From NCBI GenBank assembly GCA_015232355.1, contig JADFZW010000004.1, forward strand, positions 1 through 64,000: a DNA stretch of 64,000 nucleotides, in the 5' to 3' direction. The DNA comes from Oligoflexia bacterium (GTDB taxonomy: Bacteria > Bdellovibrionota > Bacteriovoracia > Bacteriovoracales > Bacteriovoracaceae). Under the pieces are notes generated by a model. That model saw only the letters and a program-made list of their open reading frames with translations, made no database searches and was not told where the DNA came from. A program made the position numbers and the translations under genes. This document shows positions 53,457 through 61,213 of the stretch, one piece after another (the stretch's first letter is position 1; each line of letters starts with the position of its first letter).

Positions 53457-55667
53457 TTATTTTGCTTGCATCTTATTACTGCTCTTATTCTTACTTCCCT
53501 TACTGCTCTTATAATAATCAATCAACTTTTTTAAGTTTATATTTTCAATTAATAGACTATCTTTCATTTCTTCTTCCGTAATTGGAGAAATAGGGTTTTT
53601 ATTAAGCCAATCTTTGATCATTTTACGTTCATATGTATGTCCATCCTGAGCTACTACTGGATCTTTCATAACTTTATTAGATATTGGACAAATATACTCA
53701 TTTTTTTTCTTGCTGTTATCATTTTTATTTTTATTGTTAGCATTCTTTTTATTCTCTAAATTGTCAGCATGGTAATTATCTATTAATTTTTTTAAATTCC
53801 AATTTTTAAAAAATTTATTACCGATCTTTTTTCCAGTAACCGGTGAAACATCTTTTTCTTTAAGCCATTTTTGAATATTCTCTAATTCATAGGTATATCC
53901 ATCCTCTGCAATAACAGGATTTTTCATCAACTGATGAGATATAGGGCAAATATAAAGAAGATATGGCATCACTAATTTTTTTGCTTCATCTAACAAAATT
54001 GCTTTAGAATCTTTTAATACATCTTCTATCGAAGATTTAGGTTTTGAGAGGGTACATTCGTTTTGATTAGGCAAGTATGGTAAATAAGGTAAATAAGGTG
54101 AGTATGGAGAATATGGTGAATATGGAGAATATGGTGAATAAGGTGAATAAGGTGAATACATTAAGTATGGTAGATTAGGTATATACATTGATTCGTTATT
54201 AGATAGAAGAAATTTTTTTAATTCTTCCATATAAAAATTATCTGTTTCAACCATCGCAGGCCAATCATTTTTTGTAGGTTTATTATTTAAAACAAATTGC
54301 GAGACAGAGTGAAAATCTCTATCCTCTTTAAATTGTTTTTGAGCTTTTAACATTTTATCTCTTAGACCTTTTGTGGGCGAAAGCAGATCAAATATTGCAG
54401 GACCAACTTCTGTTGGATCTTTATGAACATCCCCTATTCCTATTTCTTTGTAAAATTTTGCATTATCTCGTTCATGTCCTCCTAAGATATCAAGTAATAT
54501 CATTGGTCGTCCAATAACTGCTCCCTCTGTAGGAGATAAACCTCCACTCTTTACTATATATGTATCAGAAGCATTAATATATCCAAGCATGTCTTTATTA
54601 TCTACAGTTTCTTCAATCTTTAATTTAAATAATGTTTTTTTGCTTCCATCACTTGCACAACAATATTTAATTTTCTCTTCTTCTGATAATTGCTCTGTTG
54701 ATGAATCTTGATTGCATTTTTTTTCCGCCGTAATGAATTCTACCTGCATTTTTTCTAAGTTCTCTTTATTCTTTTTATTTCTAGCAGTAATAGCAATTAA
54801 TTGTATCTCTCTTTCAGAATCTGTTTTTATTTTTGAACAATATGTATCACGTACAGATTTAACAATTGCAGGAAAATCTCCAATTCCTTCACCACCACCA
54901 GCAAGAGTTATCGTAACTAATTTCGAATCACTATCACTTTTAAGATTCTTCTTTTCAAGAAATGATTTTTTATCAAACTCATTTTTTTCGGCCAAAGGAC
55001 TTATAGGAATTCCACTGCAAGATATTTGTTCTTTGACTACTCCTCCTTCCATAAAAAAAGGAATTAATCCTTTAGCTCCAACAAAAGTCATATCAATTTT
55101 AGATGATATTTGAGGAAATAATGGATTTTTATAATAATCAGTAAAAATCCATCCAGTTTTAACATTGGGAATTTTTCCTAATGCTTTCGCTTGAACTAAT
55201 GCTAATGGAACAAGCCAATGAGCTCCAATAACAACATCTACTTTATCTTTTTCTAAATCTTCGATTAATTTTTTCAAATCAATGTTGCTTGGAAGTGATA
55301 GTGGACCTATTTTTGCTTGATTTTCTTTTATTAGATTATATTTTTTATCATACTCCTCAGGATTTTCTTTTATTAATTTAATATAGTCCTCTTCTTGTTT
55401 TAATCTTTCTTCAGGTGGAGTAAAACTATAATCATTAATATTTTTTATTTCAATATCTAAATCATTTACATCACACCCCGGTTGCTTTTGGCAATCTTCA
55501 ATAATTTGCTTCTTAGTTGCTTCACATGCAGATGTATGTCCATTTTTAACTTCAACTCCCTTTGGTGCCGATCCTATGTAAAAAAGAACAATCTTTTTTT
55601 TAGCATACACACTTAATGGAAAAGAAATTAAGCTTATTAATATTAATAGTGTTGTTAAAATTTTCAT
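53457..55667 (-). CDS. Exported glycosyltransferase-like protein with two C-terminal U-box domains
   Basis: A 736-residue protein with a clean signal peptide ending near SVYAK (residue 22). Residues about 23-455 resemble the GT-B glycosyltransferases of the MGDG synthase / MurG (GT28) group: a DVVIGAHWLVPLAL strand, the TGWIFTDYY segment, and the acceptor/donor-site IVKSGGLSPTEGAVIGRPMI. A Pro/Ser/Tyr linker made of eight SPY and three LPY repeats follows (about 502-532). Two U-boxes end the protein: CPISHQLMKNPVIAEDGYTYE (about 573-593) with SPVTGKKI, and CPISNKVMKDPVVAQDGHTYE with SPITEEEM (about 656-695). U-boxes recruit ubiquitin E2 enzymes and act as E3 ligases in eukaryotes; bacteria have no ubiquitin of this kind. 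GGAGAG precedes the ATG. A secreted effector is inferred. Confidence 0.85.
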   Translation of the reverse strand: MKILTTLLILISLISFPLSVYAKKKIVLFYIGSAPKGVEVKNGHTSACEATKKQIIEDCQKQPGCDVNDLDIEIKNINDYSFTPPEERLKQEEDYIKLIKENPEEYDKKYNLIKENQAKIGPLSLPSNIDLKKLIEDLEKDKVDVVIGAHWLVPLALVQAKALGKIPNVKTGWIFTDYYKNPLFPQISSKIDMTFVGAKGLIPFFMEGGVVKEQISCSGIPISPLAEKNEFDKKSFLEKKNLKSDSDSKLVTITLAGGGEGIGDFPAIVKSVRDTYCSKIKTDSEREIQLIAITARNKKNKENLEKMQVEFITAEKKCNQDSSTEQLSEEEKIKYCCASDGSKKTLFKLKIEETVDNKDMLGYINASDTYIVKSGGLSPTEGAVIGRPMILLDILGGHERDNAKFYKEIGIGDVHKDPTEVGPAIFDLLSPTKGLRDKMLKAQKQFKEDRDFHSVSQFVLNNKPTKNDWPAMVETDNFYMEELKKFLLSNNESMYIPNLPYLMYSPYSPYSPYSPYSPYSPYSPYLPYLPYLPNQNECTLSKPKSSIEDVLKDSKAILLDEAKKLVMPYLLYICPISHQLMKNPVIAEDGYTYELENIQKWLKEKDVSPVTGKKIGNKFFKNWNLKKLIDNYHADNLENKKNANNKNKNDNSKKKNEYICPISNKVMKDPVVAQDGHTYERKMIKDWLNKNPISPITEEEMKDSLLIENINLKKLIDYYKSSKGSKNKSSNKMQAK
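54071..54158 (-). repeat. 9-bp array encoding SPY and LPY
   Basis: On the plus strand GGTGAATAT, GGAGAATAT and GGTAAATAA-type units repeat about ten times. They code for the SPY/LPY linker between the glycosyltransferase-like domain and the U-boxes. Alternating codons (TAT/TAC and TCA/TCT/TCC) suggest older repeats than the KEPM array. Confidence 0.85.
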
Positions 55668-55933
55668 TTACTCTCTCCTTATATTCGAAAATAATTGATA
55701 TCTATTAATAATTAACGATTACCTATTACCGATTAAATGTTTCTATATTACCTATCGGTTATATCAATATTATTTTTTATCAATTTTTAATTAAGAAAAT
55801 TAAATTAAATTAAATTAAATTTATTTATATCTTGTGCTAAATTGCTCAACTATACTCAACTATGGCCTATAAAATATTAATCTATAAAAAAAAGATGGAT
55901 AATTGAAAGCTTGATTTGAAAATAGTATACTAG

Positions 55934-55971
55934 TAATTAGTCACTGGCGCGAAAGCGCCAGCGACTAATTA
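55934..55971 (+). promoter_or_regulatory. 17-bp stem with GAAA loop in the leader of the hydrolase gene
   Basis: A left arm at 55934-55950 (ending in CACTGGCGC) pairs with a right arm at 55955-55971 (beginning GCGCCAGC) with a single mismatch; the loop is GAAA, a stable tetraloop. Seven consecutive G/C pairs in such an AT-rich sequence stand out. No T-run follows on either strand, so it is not a usual terminator. It lies 30 bases before the ATG and its 3' arm overlaps the first ribosome binding repeat, so it may control translation or stabilise the mRNA. Confidence 0.7.
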
Positions 55972-55996
55972 ACAAAGAGGACTAATTAACAAAGAG
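55963..55996 (+). repeat. 17-bp tandem duplication carrying the ribosome binding site
   Basis: GACTAATTAACAAAGAG occurs twice head to tail directly before the start at 56001. Each copy gives an AGAGG-type ribosome binding sequence; only the second is at normal distance from the ATG. The first overlaps the 3' arm of the hairpin. Confidence 0.85.
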
Positions 55997-56000
55997 GATT

Positions 56001-56933
56001 ATGGATTACAAATTAAAAGGTAAATATAATGGATTTTCATTCATCCTGTTTCCAGGGGCCGGTAGTCCTTACAATCATTGGGATCAAAGTCATTTAAGTT
56101 CAAAAACACTACACCATTTAAACAAACCGAAAACCACAAAATTCATTAGTACTTTAAGCTCCATCTCTCAAGTTTTCATGTACAATCCCTATGAATACAT
56201 TGAAATTTTTGGTTATAAGAAATTTGCCTCTGGAAAATTAAAATATCCCAGCAACAAACAGTTATTGATAAATACTCATTGTAGAAGACTCTATAAATTC
56301 ATTAAAACAAAAAATGTAAATCTAAAACCACCCTATATTTTAATAGCTCACTCTATTGGTGGCTTTTATGCATTGGCATTTGCTAAGTTATTTCCCAAAG
56401 AAGTAAAAAAAATATTCTTAATTGATCCCACAAAACACACTGATGAGTTAAGAAATTTAACAAAGAAAGATTTTCAAATGCTATCCTACAATCATGATAT
56501 GTTTGCAGACAAGAGCGATTCCTACACAAATGATATAATCACAGGCATGAGTGAATTTCTTGTTAAATTTAAGAAAAGTGAAAATCACAACTTTAAAGAA
56601 TTTATTGATCATAAAGTACACAATTTTTTCTTCTCAAAGTTGCTCTATACTTGGGATATTTTAAGCTGGGATCATATTCCTAGAAAAATTGCTTCTCACA
56701 TTCAACTCATCAGCATGTTCAATCTTCCCTCCAAAGATGATATTTCCCATCAAGATATTATTGATATGAACATGCTAACCAAAAAGTATGATCGTATTCT
56801 TAAAGAAAAAAATAAAAATTATCGCTCCTATTTTTTTAAAGATCGATCTCATTTTTTACATTGGTCTGATCCAGAAAAAGTTATAAAAATAATTACCAAT
56901 AATTTATCAGATTCCACAATATTAGCAAACTAA
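56001..56933 (+). CDS. Alpha/beta hydrolase-like protein
   Basis: A 310-residue protein without signal peptide. It shows an oxyanion-like FILFPGAGSPYNHWD near residues 12-26, a nucleophile elbow ILIAHSIGGFYALAF (Ser near 125, in HSIGG), FLIDPTKH after strand 6, and a C-terminal HFLHW that could give the catalytic His. These fit the alpha/beta hydrolase fold, although the elbow is A-H-S-I-G rather than the more common GxSxG. The substrate is unknown. It is divergent from the U-box gene. Confidence 0.7.
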   Translation: MDYKLKGKYNGFSFILFPGAGSPYNHWDQSHLSSKTLHHLNKPKTTKFISTLSSISQVFMYNPYEYIEIFGYKKFASGKLKYPSNKQLLINTHCRRLYKFIKTKNVNLKPPYILIAHSIGGFYALAFAKLFPKEVKKIFLIDPTKHTDELRNLTKKDFQMLSYNHDMFADKSDSYTNDIITGMSEFLVKFKKSENHNFKEFIDHKVHNFFFSKLLYTWDILSWDHIPRKIASHIQLISMFNLPSKDDISHQDIIDMNMLTKKYDRILKEKNKNYRSYFFKDRSHFLHWSDPEKVIKIITNNLSDSTILAN

Positions 56934-57088
56934 AAAAGTACACTAATTATCCATCTTGAAAATAAGATAAAAATCAGTATTTTTTAATTCAAGTAATTCT
57001 ACTTAAATACCGAAATATTCATCAACTAAATAATTAAGATAATATATAATATTATTTATTAACTACCAAATAATCAAAGGAGATTATT

Positions 57089-57841
57089 ATGATTACAATC
57101 ACAAAAAATTTATTTCTATTCTCATTATCTGCTATTTTATCACTGACATTAATTTTAGTTTTACCTACTACTATCTGTGCTCAAGATTATAAGGCCAGTT
57201 TAGCTCAAATGCCAGTCTATGCTGAAAGCAAAGATAAAGGCGTTTTAGTAGATCTAGTTAAAGCAATTTCAAAAGTTGCTGGAAAAAATATTGATTATGT
57301 AGTGGTACCCTTTCAGCGCTCAATGGATAGTGTAACCTCTAAAAAAGTTAATTTTCATATGCCACTTATAAAACTACCTAATCCACCAGCAGATCTTCCT
57401 TATGATTACTCTACAGAGACTATTTTTCATGTTAATTTCACTCTCTACGCTAGAAAGGGTGAAACTATTGATATGAAAAATATTGGAAATTATAAAATCG
57501 AAACCGATTTGGCCCACGTTCCATACTTTGATTTTAAAATTGCTTCAACTACAGATTTGGCCGCCAGCGTATCTAAAGTTGTAAATAAAAGAATTGATGG
57601 TTTAATTTTTGCTGATAATGCCATTGATCCAATAATTAAAGGATTACCTGATGCTGATAAAGCAAAAATTCAACGCCAACTCTACAAAGTATTTGATGTA
57701 AAAATAATTCTGCCTAAGGGTGAAAATGGAAAAGAGGTTGATCAATATTTATCAAAGCATATTAAAACTCTAAGAGATAGTGGTGAATTTGCGAAAATAA
57801 TGAGCGCAATTGATGCTCCATTTGATAATTGGCAACCATAA
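57089..57841 (+). CDS. Periplasmic solute-binding protein, SBP_bac_3-like
   Basis: A 250-residue protein with a signal peptide (to about residue 31, ending near TICAQ). The mature start KASLAQMPVYAESKDKGVLV and later KNIGNYKIETDLAHVPY match the family-3 layout. It is paralogous to the protein at 21634: both share SKDKGVxV, a basic-KKxNF/KKLDGF segment and similar spacing. There are no permease or ATPase genes; a chemoreceptor gene follows after 74 bases. A sensing role with that receptor is inferred. AGGAG lies seven bases before the ATG. Confidence 0.82.
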   Translation: MITITKNLFLFSLSAILSLTLILVLPTTICAQDYKASLAQMPVYAESKDKGVLVDLVKAISKVAGKNIDYVVVPFQRSMDSVTSKKVNFHMPLIKLPNPPADLPYDYSTETIFHVNFTLYARKGETIDMKNIGNYKIETDLAHVPYFDFKIASTTDLAASVSKVVNKRIDGLIFADNAIDPIIKGLPDADKAKIQRQLYKVFDVKIILPKGENGKEVDQYLSKHIKTLRDSGEFAKIMSAIDAPFDNWQP

Positions 57842-57915
57842 AACATAAAAATAAAAAATAAAAAAACTAGAAACTATAAACCATAACTAATTATCAATGA
57901 AAGTTAGGATAAGCT

Positions 57916-59484
57916 ATGGACACCACCAATAATATCAAAAAACAATCTAGCAAAAACTCAGTTATCAAGAATATAGTTGGACAGGTAACAAAAACCAGCG
58001 TGGCAGTAGCAATTATCTCCATTCTTATTGTAATTGGTCTTGATTATCTTAAATATAGATCACAACTAAATCTTCGTTTAGATGAGATTGAAAAATCATA
58101 TTTAATTAGCATCTCCGATAGCATGTGGAATATGGCCAATGATCAGGTTAAAATGCAATTAAAGGGTATTAGTAATTTGCCTGACATAAAGTATGTGGAA
58201 ATAGTAAATCCTGAAGGTAAGGTTTTATATTTTGATGGTGATAAAGGTAATGATATAAAAAAATATATTGAACGTGTCGCTGAAATTACAAAAATTGAAG
58301 GCAAAGACAAAAATATTTTGGGCAAATTACATGTCTACGCTACAATGGAGAATGCAATTTCTAAGATCTTATTACAAGCTATCTCTAGTTTTGCTGTAAT
58401 CATTTTTTTAATTATTACATTAATAATTACCAATTTCTTGGCCATAAAAAAACAAATATGCGTTCATCTGGAAAAAATGGCAACTTATGCTCAAAATTTG
58501 GATATCAGTGATCCAGAAAAAAATCAACCATTGCAATTAGATAAAAAAATTATTCTCGGATCTAATTCTAATGATAAAAATGACGAATTAGATGAGGTTT
58601 GCATCGCAATTAATAAAATGCTCTCTAATATAAAATCCTCTCATCAAGAAAAATTAAAGCATTCATTACAGCTAGAACAAACAGTGAGCGAAAGAACTAA
58701 GCATATTGAAGAGGAAAAAAAGAGAACAGAAGATCTTCTTCTGAAAGTTAGAAATTTAATTGGCGTGGTTGATAACTCTTCTAAAAATGTCATGGATACA
58801 ACTCAAAATGTCTCTTTAAGCTCTAATAAGCAAGTTTCATCCATTGAAGAGATCTCAGATGTAATGAAAGAGATTAGCTTGCATATCAATCAAAATGCTC
58901 TAAATTCAGACAAGGCCAGGAAATCTAGCTTCGAAATGAAAGAGAAGGCAACAAATGGTAATAATCAAATGATCGAACTTTGTAATTCCATGAATGAAGT
59001 CGTAATTTCCGCACAGAACATCAGCAAGATTATTAAAGTTATTGATGAAATTGCTTTTCAAACAAATCTGCTGGCCTTAAATGCTGCCGTTGAAGCGGCC
59101 AGAGCAGGAAAACATGGAAAGGGATTTGCTGTGGTAGCAGAAGAGGTTAGAAACTTAGCATCTCGTAGTGCTGATTCCGCCAGAGAGACGAAAGAATTAA
59201 TTGATGATTCTCTAAATAAGATCAAAAGAAGTTCTGATATATCCAACGAAACTTCTAAAGTTTTTAAATTGATTGTAGATGGTGTATCTAGTGTAGCTGA
59301 ATTAATAGATGCTATTGCTAAAGCATCTCAAGAGCAATCTATGGAGGCAGAAAAAGTAGGTAAAGGATTAAAAAAAGTAGAAGATATTTCCAAAAATAAT
59401 CAACTAGTGGCCAATAGCACACTCACTGCTGCTCAAGAATTATCTGAACAATCAAATGGACTCTATAAAATTTTAAGTGCATGA
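57916..59484 (+). CDS. Methyl-accepting chemotaxis protein
   Basis: A 522-residue chemoreceptor with membrane segments near residues 30-46 and 155-178 and about 108 periplasmic residues between them. The conserved signalling tip is [20 protein letters not shown] (about 386-405) with [17 protein letters not shown]. The cytoplasmic part before it includes HAMP and a predicted coiled coil. The periplasmic region is too short for a double Cache domain and may receive the binding protein encoded just upstream. AGGA lies six bases before the ATG. Confidence 0.93.
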   Translation: MDTTNNIKKQSSKNSVIKNIVGQVTKTSVAVAIISILIVIGLDYLKYRSQLNLRLDEIEKSYLISISDSMWNMANDQVKMQLKGISNLPDIKYVEIVNPEGKVLYFDGDKGNDIKKYIERVAEITKIEGKDKNILGKLHVYATMENAISKILLQAISSFAVIIFLIITLIITNFLAIKKQICVHLEKMATYAQNLDISDPEKNQPLQLDKKIILGSNSNDKNDELDEVCIAINKMLSNIKSSHQEKLKHSLQLEQTVSERTKHIEEEKKRTEDLLLKVRNLIGVVDNSSKNVMDTTQNVSLSSNKQVSSIEEISDVMKEISLHINQNALNSDKARKSSFEMKEKATNGNNQMIELCNSMNEVVISAQNISKIIKVIDEIAFQTNLLALNAAVEAARAGKHGKGFAVVAEEVRNLASRSADSARETKELIDDSLNKIKRSSDISNETSKVFKLIVDGVSSVAELIDAIAKASQEQSMEAEKVGKGLKKVEDISKNNQLVANSTLTAAQELSEQSNGLYKILSA

Positions 59485-59538
59485 TATATAGATATGTACA
59501 ATAGAATAAATGAATAAATAAATAGGGGGGAATTTATC

Positions 59539-60609
59539 ATGCATACCTCTGTCAATTCCACTAACTCTTGTTGGAAAGATTTTGAAACTCTAGAAAGTCA
59601 CATCTACAAACAACAAAAATTGTACCCGCAAGGAAGAGGAGTATTTTCAAACATCTTAAGAAGAATTGGAATTGCCTCTAAAATAATCGAATCCAAAGTT
59701 AGAAAGGCTGGCCTACTTGATATAAATGGTCAACAAGGAACTATTAATATTCAAGGTGAAGACCAGATGAAATTAGATTTACTTGCTAACAACATCATGA
59801 AAGCAGCCTTTAATTGGTGGCCTTCAATAGCAGGAATTTGCTCAGAAGAAGAAGAATCATTTATCACTTTTCCCAAACAACTTGATTATATTGGAGATAG
59901 ATACATTATTTTTTTTGATCCTCTCGATGGCTCATCTAATATTGATACCAATGTTCCTATTGGTACAATTTTTTCTATCTATCGCTATGATGAACAACAA
60001 GAGAGTAGTATATTACAACCAGGATATCAGCAAAAGGCAGCTGGTTATATCATCTATGGTTCTAACACCATGTTTGTTTATACTACTGGTGGTGGAAGTG
60101 GTGTTCACGGTTTTACTTTGGATCCTGAAATTGGTGAATATGTGCTCTCTCATGAAAACATCACTATTCCACATAAATGCAGTTATTTTTCTGCTAACGA
60201 AACAAATTATCAATTTTGGTCAGAACCAACAAAAAAATTTGCTGATTTTCTACGTTTTGGAAATCCACTACTAGATATAAAATTTGCTGAAGTATCATCA
60301 GTATCATCACGCTACACTGGCACTTTAGTTAGTGATTTTCATCGCAATCTTTTAAAGGGTGGCATCTTTCTTTATCCTGAAGATGTACGAACAGGAAAAG
60401 GAAAATTAAGATTACTTTATGAGTGTGCACCAATGGCGATGATTGCTGAAGAGGCAGGAGGTTGGGCCACAACTGGTACTACTCGAATATTGGATCTGAA
60501 AGCAACTTCATTACATCAGCGAGTACCATTTGTTATTGGTAATAAAAATGCAGTTGAACTTTACACCTCAACCTACTCTACTTTTTCTCCACCATTCGCC
60601 ACCAATTAG
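59539..60609 (+). CDS. fbp: Class I fructose-1,6-bisphosphatase
   Basis: A 356-residue gluconeogenic enzyme that hydrolyses fructose 1,6-bisphosphate. The metal-binding FFDPLDGSSNIDTN is near residues 126-139, with an upstream CSEEEES acidic site. YPEDVRTGKGKLRLLYECAP and a late EEAGG segment follow. Length is slightly above the usual 330-340. A GGGGGG tract precedes the ATG. Its 3' end overlaps the convergent propeptide-like gene by 32 bases. Confidence 0.96.
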   Translation: MHTSVNSTNSCWKDFETLESHIYKQQKLYPQGRGVFSNILRRIGIASKIIESKVRKAGLLDINGQQGTINIQGEDQMKLDLLANNIMKAAFNWWPSIAGICSEEEESFITFPKQLDYIGDRYIIFFDPLDGSSNIDTNVPIGTIFSIYRYDEQQESSILQPGYQQKAAGYIIYGSNTMFVYTTGGGSGVHGFTLDPEIGEYVLSHENITIPHKCSYFSANETNYQFWSEPTKKFADFLRFGNPLLDIKFAEVSSVSSRYTGTLVSDFHRNLLKGGIFLYPEDVRTGKGKLRLLYECAPMAMIAEEAGGWATTGTTRILDLKATSLHQRVPFVIGNKNAVELYTSTYSTFSPPFATN

Positions 60610-61213
60610 GTTGTGCTGAGATAATTTTAGAATTCATAGCTTTACTATTACTATTGCTATTACTCTTACTCTCCATCAACTCATTTGCTTTTTTTAATCC
60701 AAATAGACCTGGTTCACAATCAAAGGCCCAAATATTTTTTTTCTTAAAAGTTAACTTTCGTCCATTTGTAAGAGAATTACTCACGGCCCATTTTTGTACA
60801 TCCTCAGGTAAGAAATCATTGCTAAAAGTAATAATAATCCCACCTGGCAATGACAATAGCGATGACATATCTTGAACAGATGGTGCAAAAACAGGAGACC
60901 TAGGAACAGATTCTGCAATTAATGATTTAACATTTACATTCTTATTAACTCTATAAATAATTGTTTTTTTCGATCCATATCCATGGCCATATCCATTCAC
61001 TATTTTTGTATTCGCAGTTGTTTTCATGCGAGAAGTGCTAGAAGTGCTATTATTATTTGGAAATGCCGCCAAAAGATTATCCTTCAAATAAATTATTTTT
61101 TTTTCATTACCATCATACCAATAATAACTTTCATTATAATTTTCTGCCTTGAGAATTGATGTAAAAGAAAAATAAATTATTAGTATCAAAATTAAATAAC
61201 TATTCTCGACCAT
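60578..61213 (-). CDS. Stand-alone subtilisin propeptide-like exported protein
   Basis: A 211-residue protein with a signal peptide (about 1-23). The centre and C-terminal half (about 105-205) resemble the propeptide of S8 proteases: VFAPSVQDMSSLL, LPGGIIITFSNDFLPEDVQ, then a WAFDCEPGLFGLKKANELM helix and ISAQPNWWRMV, the usual end of a prodomain before cleavage. There is no catalytic domain. The start overlaps the end of the subtilisin gene by 14 bases, so it is translationally coupled with it. A chaperone or inhibitor of the protease is inferred. A Ser/Asn repeat (SNSNSNS) is encoded near 60641-60671. Confidence 0.65.
   Translation of the reverse strand: MVENSYLILILIIYFSFTSILKAENYNESYYWYDGNEKKIIYLKDNLLAAFPNNNSTSSTSRMKTTANTKIVNGYGHGYGSKKTIIYRVNKNVNVKSLIAESVPRSPVFAPSVQDMSSLLSLPGGIIITFSNDFLPEDVQKWAVSNSLTNGRKLTFKKKNIWAFDCEPGLFGLKKANELMESKSNSNSNSKAMNSKIISAQPNWWRMVEKK

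Larger units (their letters stand above)
55668..56000. other. 333-bp divergent gap
   Basis: It separates the U-box gene and the alpha/beta hydrolase gene and must hold both promoters. It is AT-rich with ATTAA repeats near 55797-55825. The notable elements are the hairpin at 55934-55971 and the duplicated ribosome binding region at 55963-55996, listed separately. No gene was seen. Confidence 0.5.

Noticed and set aside
54712-55113. 133-codon plus-strand frame opposite the U-box gene
   Set aside because: It mirrors the glycosyltransferase-like coding sequence. Codon pattern and family signal favour the minus strand.
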